In this document: positions 15,966 through 26,388 of the stretch, piece after piece
Numbering within the stretch: position 1 is the stretch's first letter
How the letters are laid out: every line of letters begins with the position of its first letter
Assembly: GCF_024435355.1 (NCBI RefSeq)
Contig: NZ_JAMJWG010000001.1
Coordinates: 992,001 to 1,056,000 of the forward strand
Reading direction: 5' to 3'
Origin: Streptomyces odontomachi
Lineage (GTDB): Bacteria > Actinomycetota > Actinomycetes > Streptomycetales > Streptomycetaceae
DNA length: 64,000 bases
Translations under genes and position numbers: made by a program
Notes under the pieces: model-generated
The model's database searches: none
What the model saw: only the letters and a program-made list of their open reading frames with translations
Told to the model about the DNA's origin: nothing

Positions 15966-16841
15966 ATGGCCGAGGTCGGAGCGCTGATCTGCTATCCCGT
16001 CAAGGGGTGCGCGGGCACGTCGCTGGATGACGCGGTGCTGACGCCGGCGGGTCTCGCACACGACCGCACCTTCATGGTGACCAGCGAGGTCGGCGTCTAC
16101 CGCACCCAGCGCCGCCACCCCCGCCTCGCCCTGATCCGGCCCACCATCAGCGCCGACGGCAGCCGGCTCACGCTCGACGCCGCCGACCCGGCGGGTGCGT
16201 ACGGCACGGTGCGCCTCGACGTCACCACGTCCGCGCCGCGCCGCGACGTCGACCTCTTCGGCGCCGCCTTCCAGGGGATCGACCAGGGCGACGAAGCCGC
16301 CGCCTGGCTCGCGGAGTTCCTCGGCACCCCCAGCCGTCTGGTCCGCGTGCCGCCGGAGCACGACCGGGTCGCCGACGGCTGGGTCGCCGGCCCGTCGGGC
16401 TACGCCGACAGCAGCGCCGTGCACCTGCTGTCCCGCGCGAGCCTGGCCCTGCTCAACCGACGGTCGGCCGAGCGCGGCGCCCCGCCCCTGCCGGTGAACC
16501 GCTTCCGCCCGAACATCGTCGTCGACCACGGCCCCGACGGCGACGACTGGGCGGCCGCAGCGCACGCCGAGGACCGCGCACACCGCATCGGCATCGGCGG
16601 CACCGAACTGGGCTATGCCAAGCCCGCGGTGCGCTGCGCCGTCACCCTGGTCGACCAGGCGACCGGGGCGCGACGGGGGCCTGAACCGCTGCGTACGCTC
16701 GCGAGCTACCGGCGGGCGGCGAGCGGAGGCGTGGTGTTCGGGGCGAAGTTCTCCGTCGTGCGACCGGGGAGGCTGTCCGTCGGCGACGAGGTGGTCGTGC
16801 ACGAGTGGGGTGCGGCCGAGCCGGTCCGGCTGCCCGGCTGA
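15966..16841 (+). CDS. MOSC-domain molybdenum-cofactor protein
   Basis: A 291-residue protein with the N-terminal MOSC beta-barrel (VGALICYPVKGCAGTSLDDA) and C-terminal MOSC domain (NRFRPNIVVDHG...AVRCAVTLVDQATGARR), in which the Cys of VRCAVT corresponds to the molybdenum-ligating Cys of mARC-type enzymes. It may be a molybdenum-dependent N-hydroxylate reductase or a sulphur carrier for the cofactor. It lies 84 bases after the molybdenum subunit gene, with GAAGGAGGC as ribosome site, so it may be co-transcribed. Confidence 0.9.
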   Translation: MAEVGALICYPVKGCAGTSLDDAVLTPAGLAHDRTFMVTSEVGVYRTQRRHPRLALIRPTISADGSRLTLDAADPAGAYGTVRLDVTTSAPRRDVDLFGAAFQGIDQGDEAAAWLAEFLGTPSRLVRVPPEHDRVADGWVAGPSGYADSSAVHLLSRASLALLNRRSAERGAPPLPVNRFRPNIVVDHGPDGDDWAAAAHAEDRAHRIGIGGTELGYAKPAVRCAVTLVDQATGARRGPEPLRTLASYRRAASGGVVFGAKFSVVRPGRLSVGDEVVVHEWGAAEPVRLPG

Positions 16842-16854
16842 GCGGAGCGTCTGG

Positions 16855-17910
16855 CTAGCCGCGTTCGGTGCGGCGCACCCGCACCGTGTCGACCGCGATG
16901 GCCACGAGGATCATCGCCCCGCCGATCATCTGTACGTCGTAGGCGGAGAGGTTGACCAGCTGCAACCCGACCTGGATCACGCTGAGCAGCACGGCACCGC
17001 CCAGCATGCCGGTGACGCGCCCGCGCCCGCCGGTCAGGGACACCCCGCCGATGACCGGCGCCGCCACCGCGTACAGCAGCAGGCTGCTGCCCGTGGTGAC
17101 GTTGACCGCGCCCAGGTACGTGGACGACAGGAAACCGGCGAGCCCGCCGAGCGTGCCGGCGGCCGCGAACGCGCTCAGCCGCACCCGGTTCACCGCGATG
17201 CCGGCCACCAGCGCCGCACCCGGGCTGCCCCCGGTCGCGTAGAGGTTGCGTCCCCAGACGGTCCGGGTGAGCACCACGGCGGCTACCGCGTACGCGGCGA
17301 TCAGGGCCAGCGGCATCACCGGCCAGTCGCCGACGGTGGCACTGCCGAGCCAGGTGAAGACGCCGTCGTCGATGACCAGCGTGCGGGCCTTCGTCACGGC
17401 GAGCACCGCCCCTTGCAGGAACAGCCCCATGGCCAGGGTGGTGATCAGCGAGTGCATCTTCCACAACGCCACGAACACGCCGTTGACCAGGCCGATCACG
17501 GTGCCGGTCGCGATGGTGCACAGGATCGCGAGCAGTCCCGGCATGTGCAGGTGCTGGATGAGCAGCGCACCGACCATGCCACTGAACGCGAGGTTCCCGG
17601 TCACCGACAGGTCGATCTCCCCGATCAGCAGCGCGAACGACACCGCCAGCACCAGCAGCCCCAGCGAGGTCGCCTGGATCAGGATGTTCTGGAGGTTCGC
17701 CGTGGTCAGGAAGAAGGCGTTCAACGCCCCGGTGACCAGGCTGAAGACCACGATCAACGCCCACACGATGTTGTCGAGCGCGATCGTGAGCGCGTCACGG
17801 CGCACCCGGGCAGGCCGCGGTGGACCGTCCTTCGCCGTGTCCGGTGCGGTGGGGTGGTCGGGGGTGGTGGAGTCGGTGCCCCCGCCGGAAGCGGTGTTGG
17901 TGTCGGTCAT
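16855..17910 (-). CDS. ABC importer permease, ribose (RbsC) type
   Basis: A 351-residue polytopic permease of the BPD_transp_2/RbsC family, with about ten helices (ALIVVFSLVTGALNAFFL; LGLLVLAVSFALLIGEIDLS; GGVSLTGGRGRVTGMLGGA). The motif EIDLSVTGN and the RGRVTG loop are characteristic. It has a hydrophilic 45-residue N-terminal tail. It is the third gene of the operon binding protein - ATPase - permease; ATG at 17910 overlaps the ATPase stop (ATGA). Confidence 0.92.
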   Translation of the reverse strand: MTDTNTASGGGTDSTTPDHPTAPDTAKDGPPRPARVRRDALTIALDNIVWALIVVFSLVTGALNAFFLTTANLQNILIQATSLGLLVLAVSFALLIGEIDLSVTGNLAFSGMVGALLIQHLHMPGLLAILCTIATGTVIGLVNGVFVALWKMHSLITTLAMGLFLQGAVLAVTKARTLVIDDGVFTWLGSATVGDWPVMPLALIAAYAVAAVVLTRTVWGRNLYATGGSPGAALVAGIAVNRVRLSAFAAAGTLGGLAGFLSSTYLGAVNVTTGSSLLLYAVAAPVIGGVSLTGGRGRVTGMLGGAVLLSVIQVGLQLVNLSAYDVQMIGGAMILVAIAVDTVRVRRTERG

Positions 17911-19394
17911 GGCCGGCCTCCCACATGCTGCGCGGTCGCGATGGCGGACACGGTCAGGTCGTCGCCCGTGAGCTCTCCGGTGATGCGCCCGCCAGTGAAC
18001 AGCACGGCACGGTCGGCGAGGCGTGCGGTCTCGTCGGGGTCGTAGGCGCGCAGCAGGACGGCCATGCCCTCGCCGGTGACCGTGTCGATGAGCCGGTGAA
18101 TGGCCTCCTTCGCGGCCACGTCGATACCGAGGGTGGGCTCGTCCAACAGCAGGACCCGCGGCCGACGCGTCAGCAGCCGCCCCAGCAGCACCTTCTGCTG
18201 GTTGCCGCCGCTGAGGCGGCCCGCCTCCTGCCACGGTCCGGCCTGCGCCACCGCCAGATCGCGGCGGACCTGCTCGCTGCGTTCGGCCATCCGCCCGCTG
18301 TCCACCAGCCGGCCCCGGCCGCGTGGCCATCGGCCCAGATGGAGGTTGTCGGCCACCGACAGATGGGCCGCCACCCCCTCCGCGATCCGGTCATGGGTGA
18401 GATACGCGAGGCCCGCCTCGCTGCTCGCCCGCGGATGACGGCAACTGACCGGCCGCCCGGCCACCCGTACCTCGCCCCGCACCGCACCCGAGAGGCCGGC
18501 CAGCGCCCGCAGCAACTCCTGCGGCCCGAGCCCCGGCAGTCCGACCAGCGCGACGATCTCGCCCTCGCGTACCGTCAGATCGACCGGCCCCACCCCGGCC
18601 GCCTCAAGACCCCGGACGCCGAGCAGGTCAGCCCCGCCGCGCCGGCGCGCACGGTGGAACTCCCGCACCGCGGTCCCGGTCACCGCAGCCGACAGCTCGG
18701 CGGCGCTCAGCCCGGCGGCGTTGGTCCCGTGGGCGACGGTGCGGCCGTCCCGCAGCACCGTGTACTCGGTGCACAGCTGGCGCACCTCGTCGTTGTGGTG
18801 CGAGATGTAGACGAAGGTGCGGCCGGCATCGGCGAGTCGGCGCACCCAGTGCATCAGGTCGCGGCGCTCGGCGATGGTCAGGCCGGTGGTCGGCTCGTCC
18901 AGGATGACCAGCCGCCCCTCGCCCGCCAGCGCCTTGACGATGGCGAGCCGCCGCCGCTGGCTCAACGTCAGCCGGCCTGCGGCACCCCGCGGGTCCAGCG
19001 GCAGGTTGTGCTCGGCGAGCAGCTCGGCTGCGCCCTCGTGCGCCGCGCGCCAGTCCACCAGGCCACGACGCCGCGGCAGGCCGCCCAGCAGCAGGTTCTC
19101 GGTGACGCTCAGATCCGGCAGCACCTCGCTGTGCTGGTCCAGCAGCCGGATTCCGAGCCGGCGGCGCTGCGCGGGGGAGGCGTGGCTGAGGTCCTGACCG
19201 TCCAGGACGATCCGACCCTGCTCCGGGCGCACCAGGCCGGCCACCGTACGGGCCAGCGTGGACTTGCCCGCACCGTTCTTGCCCAGCAGGCCGTGGATCG
19301 CGCCACGGCCGATGGACACCTGGGCACCGTCCAGCGCGCGGGACGTGCCGAACGTCTTCGTGACGTCCGTCGCCAGCAGCAGCGGAGCGGTCAC
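17907..19394 (-). CDS. ABC importer ATPase, RbsA type with two nucleotide-binding domains
   Basis: A 495-residue tandem ATPase. Domain 1 has an intact Walker A (GKNGAGKST), signature-like LTLSQRRRLAIV and Walker B VILDEPTTGL. Domain 2 has a degenerate Walker A (GLPGLGPQE, lacking the Lys), a good signature (LSGGNQQKV) and Walker B LLLDEPTLGID; a non-canonical second site is usual in the RbsA/MglA family. GTG at 19394 overlaps the stop of the binding-protein gene (GTGA). The TLSQRR in place of LSGGQ in domain 1 is somewhat unusual. Confidence 0.92.
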   Translation of the reverse strand: MTAPLLLATDVTKTFGTSRALDGAQVSIGRGAIHGLLGKNGAGKSTLARTVAGLVRPEQGRIVLDGQDLSHASPAQRRRLGIRLLDQHSEVLPDLSVTENLLLGGLPRRRGLVDWRAAHEGAAELLAEHNLPLDPRGAAGRLTLSQRRRLAIVKALAGEGRLVILDEPTTGLTIAERRDLMHWVRRLADAGRTFVYISHHNDEVRQLCTEYTVLRDGRTVAHGTNAAGLSAAELSAAVTGTAVREFHRARRRGGADLLGVRGLEAAGVGPVDLTVREGEIVALVGLPGLGPQELLRALAGLSGAVRGEVRVAGRPVSCRHPRASSEAGLAYLTHDRIAEGVAAHLSVADNLHLGRWPRGRGRLVDSGRMAERSEQVRRDLAVAQAGPWQEAGRLSGGNQQKVLLGRLLTRRPRVLLLDEPTLGIDVAAKEAIHRLIDTVTGEGMAVLLRAYDPDETARLADRAVLFTGGRITGELTGDDLTVSAIATAQHVGGRP

Positions 19395-20596
19395 GACTGG
19401 GTTTCCTTCATGTGCCACTGGTCGGTGACGACATTGGCCCAGTGCCGTGGGTCCGGGGAGTTCTCCTTGGTGACGTAGTACGGCGGCACGGTCAGCAGCG
19501 GCCCCGATGGGCCCTTCGTGATGACGGCCTTCTCCCAGAAGTACTTCTTGTTCTCGTAGCGCCCCAGCGGCACGTCCTTGCCCTTGACCGCGTACTTCTC
19601 GAGCAGCTCCATGCAGATCTGGACATAGGCGATGGGATCCTGCGCGATGTCCGCGTCGAGTTCGCCCTGCCGGATCCATTCGTGCGCATTGGGCGATCCG
19701 TCGATGCTGGTCACGATGATGTGCTCGGCGTGGCCCACCGGATGCAGCCGGTGCTGCGAGTGCATCGCCTTGCGCGCGTCGGGCAGGAAGATGTCGGTCG
19801 GCAGATGGATGGCATCCAGGTCGGGGTACTCCCGCAAGGTGCTGTTCACCACCGACAGTGCCTGCGCGTGGTCGTTGTTCTGCGGCCGGGACACCACCTT
19901 CACCTTGGGGTACGTGGCCTTCAGGGTCTGCTCGAACCCCTCCTTGCGCTGCCGCAGCGCCACCGCGGTCAGGCTCCCGTAGGCGTTGAGCACCGTGCCG
20001 CGGGCGGTGCCGTGCCGCTCCTTGAGCAGGGCGGCGGTCTTGTGCGCGGCCATCACGCCCGCCTGGCGATTGTCGAACGTCACCGAGATCGCCACGTCAC
20101 CGCCGGTCAGTGGCGTGTCCACCATGCCGACCGGGATGTTCCGGCGCTTGGCCTTGGTGGTCAGCGGCACCAGCACTTCGGAGTCGAGCGCGTCGGAGAT
20201 CAGGTAACGCGGCTGCTGCATCAGGAGGCTGTTCCAGTCGCCCACCTGCGCCGAGGAGTCCCCGTTGGCGTTCTTGCCGACGAAATCGAGCTCCCGCCGG
20301 TCGGATTCGCGCTTGACCGCCTCCTGTAGGACGACGAAGAAGAAGAACGACAGGTACCCCGTCTCCCACGCGACCGTCTTGCGCGCGGCCCCGGCACCAC
20401 CCTGGTTCGTCGAACAGCCCTCCAGCGCAGGCACCGCCGCGGCCATCCCGGCCAACGAGAGCGCCCCGCCCCGCAACACCGTCCGCCGTGACACCCCCGG
20501 CGTCGGGCTCACCGGCGTCCCCTGGACCGTCCCGCTGGGCGAGTCCTGCGTACACCTCTCGGACGAACCCTGACCCGACCTCATGGACGACGACAT
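19391..20596 (-). CDS. ABC importer substrate-binding lipoprotein (Tat-type)
   Basis: A 401-residue binding protein of the ribose/xylose-type Peripla_BP_4 class. The signal has a twin-arginine motif (SRRTVLRGGALSLAG) and a lipobox (PALEGC), so it should be an exported lipoprotein. The core includes AHKTAALLKERHG and VVSRPQNNDHAQALSVVN. ATG at 20596 follows GGGAGGAGGGGGC, a strong ribosome site, and is preferred to two ATGs further upstream. The substrate is unknown; adjacency to a Pao-type oxidoreductase allows, but does not prove, a heterocyclic or aldehyde-yielding ligand. Confidence 0.9.
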   Translation of the reverse strand: MSSSMRSGQGSSERCTQDSPSGTVQGTPVSPTPGVSRRTVLRGGALSLAGMAAAVPALEGCSTNQGGAGAARKTVAWETGYLSFFFFVVLQEAVKRESDRRELDFVGKNANGDSSAQVGDWNSLLMQQPRYLISDALDSEVLVPLTTKAKRRNIPVGMVDTPLTGGDVAISVTFDNRQAGVMAAHKTAALLKERHGTARGTVLNAYGSLTAVALRQRKEGFEQTLKATYPKVKVVSRPQNNDHAQALSVVNSTLREYPDLDAIHLPTDIFLPDARKAMHSQHRLHPVGHAEHIIVTSIDGSPNAHEWIRQGELDADIAQDPIAYVQICMELLEKYAVKGKDVPLGRYENKKYFWEKAVITKGPSGPLLTVPPYYVTKENSPDPRHWANVVTDQWHMKETQS

Positions 20597-20641
20597 GACA
20601 GCCCCCTCCTCCCGCATCACCCGATTCCCACGCACGTTCTC

Positions 20642-20681
20642 ATCACATCAATCATGGTATTTAACACAGCACCGATGTGAT
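20642..20681. promoter_or_regulatory. Spaced inverted repeat upstream of ABC operon
   Basis: ATCACATC (20642-20649) and GATGTGAT (20674-20681) are exact reverse complements about three helical turns apart, flanking an AT-rich TTAAATACC on the minus strand that could be the -10 of the ABC operon. This is a candidate operator; the regulator is not in the immediate neighbourhood. Confidence 0.4.
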
Positions 20682-20858
20682 TGAGAAGACGTCGGACGTC
20701 CGGGGCGGAAGTGGGGGCGACGGGCGGTGTGGATGCTGCCGCAGGCGCACACGGGAAATTACTGGGCAAGGGCGCGAAGATGACATCTGATCAAACGGCA
20801 CTCCACGCCGCGTCCAGACGGCATCCACATAACATGACTCGTGTTAAGTCAGCAGCTC

Positions 20859-21275
20859 CTACGATGCCGGGGGAGTGGGCTCCGGAGCGGTGACGATGTC
20901 GTCGGCCAGCGGAGCCAGAGCTTCCGCGATGGTGCCGATGGTGCCCTCGTCGACCCCGGCCTCGCCCAGTGATGCGGCCAGATGCTCCACGACCCGGTCG
21001 AACGCGGCCCTGGTGATGCCGAGATGAGCGTGGGCGCGGTGCATGCTCCGTCCCGGGTAGGGCCGTGTGGAGCCGAGTGCCTGGCCGATGAACAGCCGCT
21101 GGTGGTTCTTCAGGCGCCGGATGCCCACGTCCGTGAAGTACGGCGCGAGGTCGGGGTCGGCGAGGACGCGATCGTAGAAGAGGTCCACGACGGCTCCGAC
21201 GGCTTCGTCACCGCCGATCCGGTCGAAGAGCGTGGACGCTGACTGGGCGGGTGCCGCCTGTGAGGGTTCGGTCAT
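20859..21275 (-). CDS. glbN: Truncated haemoglobin, group I-like
   Basis: A 138-residue 2-over-2 globin. It contains the N-terminal LFDRIGGDEAVGAVVDLFYDR with a distal Tyr (Y34), PYFTDVGIRRLKNHQRLFI for helices C to E and the proximal haem-ligand His (H82 in RAHAHLGIT). Related proteins detoxify nitric oxide or bind oxygen. The C-terminus ends in a Pro-rich tail. It stands alone with no reductase partner; ATG at 21275. Confidence 0.92.
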   Translation of the reverse strand: MTEPSQAAPAQSASTLFDRIGGDEAVGAVVDLFYDRVLADPDLAPYFTDVGIRRLKNHQRLFIGQALGSTRPYPGRSMHRAHAHLGITRAAFDRVVEHLAASLGEAGVDEGTIGTIAEALAPLADDIVTAPEPTPPAS

Positions 21276-22909
<1,634 letters not shown>

Positions 22910-22944
22910 GCCCGACCGCCCCGTAGCCCCTGAGCCGCCCCTCT

Positions 22945-22990
22945 CCCGGACCTCGCCACCCCCTCTTCGCCGGCGGTGGCGAGGTCCGGG
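22945..22990 (+). terminator. ilvC terminator hairpin
   Basis: Arms of 16 bases (22945-22960 and 22975-22990) are perfectly complementary around a 14-base loop, 35 bases after the ilvC stop. There is no T-run. Confidence 0.75.
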
Positions 22991-23089
22991 CACCGCCCGG
23001 GCCGGTACCCGGCGCCCGACACAGACCCCTGGCCCCACCCCGCAGCTCCACGTGCCCGGCCAAACCGGAGGAACGGAGACCTCAAATTC

Positions 23090-24004
23090 ATGCCTGTCGA
23101 GCCGCCCCCCGCAACAAGAAGTCTTGAAGAGGCTGTTTCCGTCTTTCTGCGATACCGGTCCCGCCTCTTCGGCATCGCCTACCGCGTGCTCGGAAGCACC
23201 GTCGAGGCCGAAGACGTCATTCAGGAAGTGTGGCTGCGTTGGCAGAAGACCGACCGCGCCACGGTGGTCAGCCCGGTGGCGTTCCTCTCGAGTACGACGA
23301 CCCGCTTGGCCATCAACGTCGCCCAATCCGCGCGCGTGCGCCGGGAAACCTACATCGGCCCCTGGTTACCCGAGCCCGTCGACACGAGCGTGGACCCAGA
23401 AGTGGGCGCGCAACGCACGGAAGACCTCGAATTGGCCCTGCTGCTGGTGTTGGAGAAACTCAGCCCCGCTGAGCGCGCTGCGTATGTCCTGCGCAACGCG
23501 TTCGACTACACCTATCCGGAGATCGCCGAGATCCTTCAGCTCAGCACCGTCAATGTACGGCAGATCGTGAGCCGTGCACGCAGGCATCTGGCCGCCGAGC
23601 AGCGGGAAAGCGTGGACATCGCGGAACACCGACGCCTCCTGCACACCTTCGTCTCCGCGGCTCGGACGGGCGACGTGGCCTCCTTGGAAGCCCTTCTCAC
23701 GCCCGATGCCGTCAGCCTGTCCGACGGAAACGGTATCCGGGGCGCCGCACGCATACCCGTCGTGGGTCGGGCACGCGTGGCCAACCTGGCGACCGCCTAT
23801 CGCCGCTTCTGGAGTGACGTGGACATCAGGACCGTCGAGGCCAACGGCCGTGCGGGAGTGATGATCCATCGAGCGGGCAGGCCGGCCACGTTCCTGACGA
23901 CAGCGGCCTCGCCGGAAGGCATCTACCGAGTGATGTGGCTGTTGAATCCGAGCAAGATCGCCGCATTCCTCCAGTCACGTTCCCGCCTCGCGGCACTTCC
24001 CTAG
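23090..24004 (+). CDS. ECF41-type RNA polymerase sigma factor (SigJ-like)
   Basis: A 304-residue extracytoplasmic-function sigma factor. Sigma-2 (residues 17-80, RLFGIAYRVLGSTVEAEDVIQEVWLRW) and sigma-4 (115-170, LSPAERAAYVLRNAFDYTYPEIA) are followed by a SnoaL-like C-terminal domain. ECF41 hallmarks are present in slightly altered form: linker WLPEP (92-96), DGNG (212-215) for the usual DGGG and NPSK (286-289) for NPDK. In this group the C-terminal domain, not a separate anti-sigma factor, controls activity. ECF41 genes normally sit beside an oxidoreductase or carboxymuconolactone decarboxylase gene; here the neighbour is a broken Old Yellow Enzyme gene. ATG at 23090. Confidence 0.93.
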   Translation: MPVEPPPATRSLEEAVSVFLRYRSRLFGIAYRVLGSTVEAEDVIQEVWLRWQKTDRATVVSPVAFLSSTTTRLAINVAQSARVRRETYIGPWLPEPVDTSVDPEVGAQRTEDLELALLLVLEKLSPAERAAYVLRNAFDYTYPEIAEILQLSTVNVRQIVSRARRHLAAEQRESVDIAEHRRLLHTFVSAARTGDVASLEALLTPDAVSLSDGNGIRGAARIPVVGRARVANLATAYRRFWSDVDIRTVEANGRAGVMIHRAGRPATFLTTAASPEGIYRVMWLLNPSKIAAFLQSRSRLAALP

Positions 24005-24033
24005 GGCCGCGATCGGGCCGGGGCTCGCGGCGT

Positions 24034-24470
24034 TCACGGCCGGACCGGTTCGGGCGTCCCCGTTCGCCGATGTGCCGCGGCCAGTACGGGGTGGTCGGTG
24101 TGTCCGGTCGCGCCGCCCGTGTACATCAGGCCGTGCTCCCGTACCTGGTTGATCGGCGCACCGATACGCAGTCGTTCGACCAGGTCGGGGTTGGCGAGGA
24201 ACGGACGGCCGAGTGAGATCAGGTCGGCTCCCGCGGCGAGAAGCCGCTCGCCTTCGTGCCGTCCACCGTCGGCCGGCAACGGCTTCCCCCACCCGCGAGG
24301 ACCGGGTTCGCCCTCAGCGTGCCCGGCCAGGTCCTGCGGATCGCCTGGAAGAGCGGCTGGTCCGGGTCGGCGAAGGCCACGTGCAGATAGCCGAGTCCGA
24401 CATCCGCCAGGGCGGTGACGAGCGCCGGGTAGATCTCCTCCGTGTCGCCCTCGTCCGGCAGCCGTCCGGC
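24034..24470 (-). pseudogene. Old Yellow Enzyme-type flavin oxidoreductase, 3' remnant
   Basis: Only the C-terminal half of an NADH:flavin oxidoreductase remains. Translation from just after the MFS stop gives DTEEIYPALVTALADVGLG and YLHVAFADPDQPLFQAIR. At a G-rich run near 24283-24293 the frame changes by one base and continues as ADGGRHEGERLLAAGADLI, SLGRPFLANPDLVERLR and HGLMYTGGATGHTDHP, the family's C-terminal FMN-binding end. The N-terminal 200 or so residues are missing and no start codon exists, so it is a deleted, frameshifted pseudogene. It converges on the ECF41 gene 30 bases away. Confidence 0.8.
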
Positions 24471-25733
24471 TCACGCGTCGTCGCCGCGCCGACCGGTCGC
24501 CGAGACCGCCTGGCCAGCGGCGGCCTGCGCGGGCGACGCGGTGCCCCCGGCAGGCGCGGTGAGCGCGGTGACCACCATCACGGCGAGGCCGAGCGTCACG
24601 ACCGCGGCACCCACGTACAGCGGTGCGGTGTACCCCAGACCGGTGCTGATCGCGAGTCCGCCGAGCCAGGCGCCCAGGGCGTTGCCGACGTTGGAGGCCG
24701 AGACGTTGGCGCTGGCGGCGAGCGGTGCGCCGCCGGCGACGTCCGTGACGCGGGTGATCAGGCCGGGGACGCTCGCGAACCCGAAGACGCCCATCAGGAA
24801 GACCAGCACCACCGACGCGAGCCGTCCTTCGGCGAGCAGCCCGAACGCCGCGAGCGTGACGGCGAGTCCCGCCAAGGACGCGATCAGCGTGCGGTCCCGG
24901 TCGCGGTCGGCCGCCCTGCCCCCGACGACGTTGCCGATCACCAGACCGGTGCCGTAGACGACGAGCAGCCAGGCGATGTCGCCGGTGGCGAAGCCGGTGA
25001 CCGCGGTGAAGGTGTAGGCGACATAGCTGAACGCCCCGAACATGCCGCCGTAGCCGAGGGCCGTGGCGGCGAGGGTGAGCCAGACCTGCCGGGAACGGAA
25101 GGCGCGTAGCTGGGGGCGCAGGCCGGCCGCCCGCTGGTCCTCGTCCACCGCGCCCGCGCGGGCCGGGACCCATACGGCGATGGCGGCCACGGCCAGTACG
25201 CCGATCCCGGTGATCACCCAGAACGTGGCGCGCCAGCCCCAGTGTGCGCCGACCAGGGCGCCGAACGGCACGCCCAGCACATTGGCGACCGTCAGCCCGG
25301 CGAACATCACGGCCACCGCGCGTGAGGCCCGCTCCGGCGGCACCATACGGCGGGCGACGAGCGAGCCGATGCCGAAGAAGGAGCCGTGGCACAGGGCGGC
25401 GACGACGCGACCGAGCAGGGCCGTGGCGTAGCCGGGCGCGACGGCGGAGAGCAGGTTGCCGAGGACGAACAACGCCACCAACCCGAGGAGGACCACCTTG
25501 CGGTCGAGCCGAGTGGTGGCCGCGGTCAGCAGGATCGCACCGACCGCCACGCTCAGGGCGTATCCGGAAACGAGCCAGCCCGCCGCCGCCTCGGAGACCT
25601 CCAGGTCATGGCTCACCTGCGGCAACAGCCCTGCGATCACGAACTCGGTCAGCCCGATCCCGAAGCTGCCCAGCGCCAGTGCGACCAACCCGGCAGGTGT
25701 CCGCCGTGTCTCCCCGCCCCGCCGAATGTTCAC
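24471..25733 (-). CDS. MFS transporter, DHA1-type exporter
   Basis: A 420-residue, 12-helix major facilitator of the drug:H+ antiporter-1 type (AraJ/YdhP-like). Helix 1 reads LVALALGSFGIGLTEFVIAG, the loop after helix 2 has TRLDRKVVLLG, and motif-C-like GVPFGALVGAHWGWR lies in helix 5. Substrates of such proteins include antibiotics, arabinose and purines; none is suggested by context. GTG at 25733 begins the protein VNIRRGG; the conserved part starts about residue 14. The broken oxidoreductase follows in the same frame directly after its stop. Confidence 0.9.
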   Translation of the reverse strand: MNIRRGGETRRTPAGLVALALGSFGIGLTEFVIAGLLPQVSHDLEVSEAAAGWLVSGYALSVAVGAILLTAATTRLDRKVVLLGLVALFVLGNLLSAVAPGYATALLGRVVAALCHGSFFGIGSLVARRMVPPERASRAVAVMFAGLTVANVLGVPFGALVGAHWGWRATFWVITGIGVLAVAAIAVWVPARAGAVDEDQRAAGLRPQLRAFRSRQVWLTLAATALGYGGMFGAFSYVAYTFTAVTGFATGDIAWLLVVYGTGLVIGNVVGGRAADRDRDRTLIASLAGLAVTLAAFGLLAEGRLASVVLVFLMGVFGFASVPGLITRVTDVAGGAPLAASANVSASNVGNALGAWLGGLAISTGLGYTAPLYVGAAVVTLGLAVMVVTALTAPAGGTASPAQAAAGQAVSATGRRGDDA

Positions 25734-26388
25734 GCAAACATGATGGTCTTCGGTGGTCGCGCCCGACAAGGCCCCTGGAGGCTCCGAACCGGGCAACCTC
25801 CCTTCCCTCCGGTGGGGTACGCACCATCATCACGGACCTGATGACCCGTGGCGGCGAGCCTCCTGCCCGTGTCAACAACGCGTGTGAAGTAGCCGCCCCA
25901 GGACGTTAGAAAGGGCGGCACCGGCCCCGCCGACGGTCCTCCTCGGCGGCCGAATCCCGGCCAGCGGCGCTGACGCCGACCTGACGCTTATGGCCCCCGC
26001 CGGCCCCGAGCGGGCGCATCGCGGGGACGCGGGAGCGGGTGCCGGAGTTCCCCGACCCCTCGCCCAACTGGCCACCGTGACCTGCGTTTTCCCGGATGCG
26101 CCAGACAACGGATGTGCATCGCGACGCTGCTCGGGGCGGCCCCGGGACGGTCGTTCCGCTCTCCGTGCCGGGCAGGGGAACGAGCCCTTGCGTCCTACCG
26201 GTTGCCAATGTCACACAGCCCGTGTAATTCTCACACCATTCATGTGAAGATGATCACCTGGCCCGCTTTCCTCGGCCGGAACCCTCCCCCTGGGGGCACC
26301 TCCCACGCCGTTGAGGCAGTGGGGGAGCCTGAAGGGCCTCGGAGGTACCCCCAGCCCGGCCCCCCGACGGCAGTCATCGGAGGATGGC
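25734..26388. other. Intergenic stretch upstream of carbohydrate ABC operon
   Basis: About 650 bases without a recognisable gene, between divergent transcription units. The right part contains a palindromic repeat element (26281-26355, listed separately). Around 26205-26250 the sequence is AT-richer (CACACAGCCCGTGTAATTCTCAC) and may hold the promoter of the ABC operon, but I see no good consensus pair. Confidence 0.4.
26281..26355. repeat. Palindromic Streptomyces-type intergenic repeat
   Basis: A block starting CCCTCCCCCTGGGGGCACC and containing CTCCCAC...GTGGGGGAG arms resembles the C/G-block palindromic repeats scattered in Streptomyces intergenic DNA. It would be transcribed as a leader hairpin of the binding-protein gene. 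A diverged relative seems to lie at 28868-28935 within the second permease gene. Confidence 0.5.

Noticed and set aside
13677..16802. A very long open frame on the minus strand opposite the oxidoreductase operon
   Set aside because: It mirrors the GC-rich third positions of the plus-strand genes, has Gly/Val/Arg/Ala-biased composition and no family motif. The plus strand carries unmistakable molybdoenzyme subunits.
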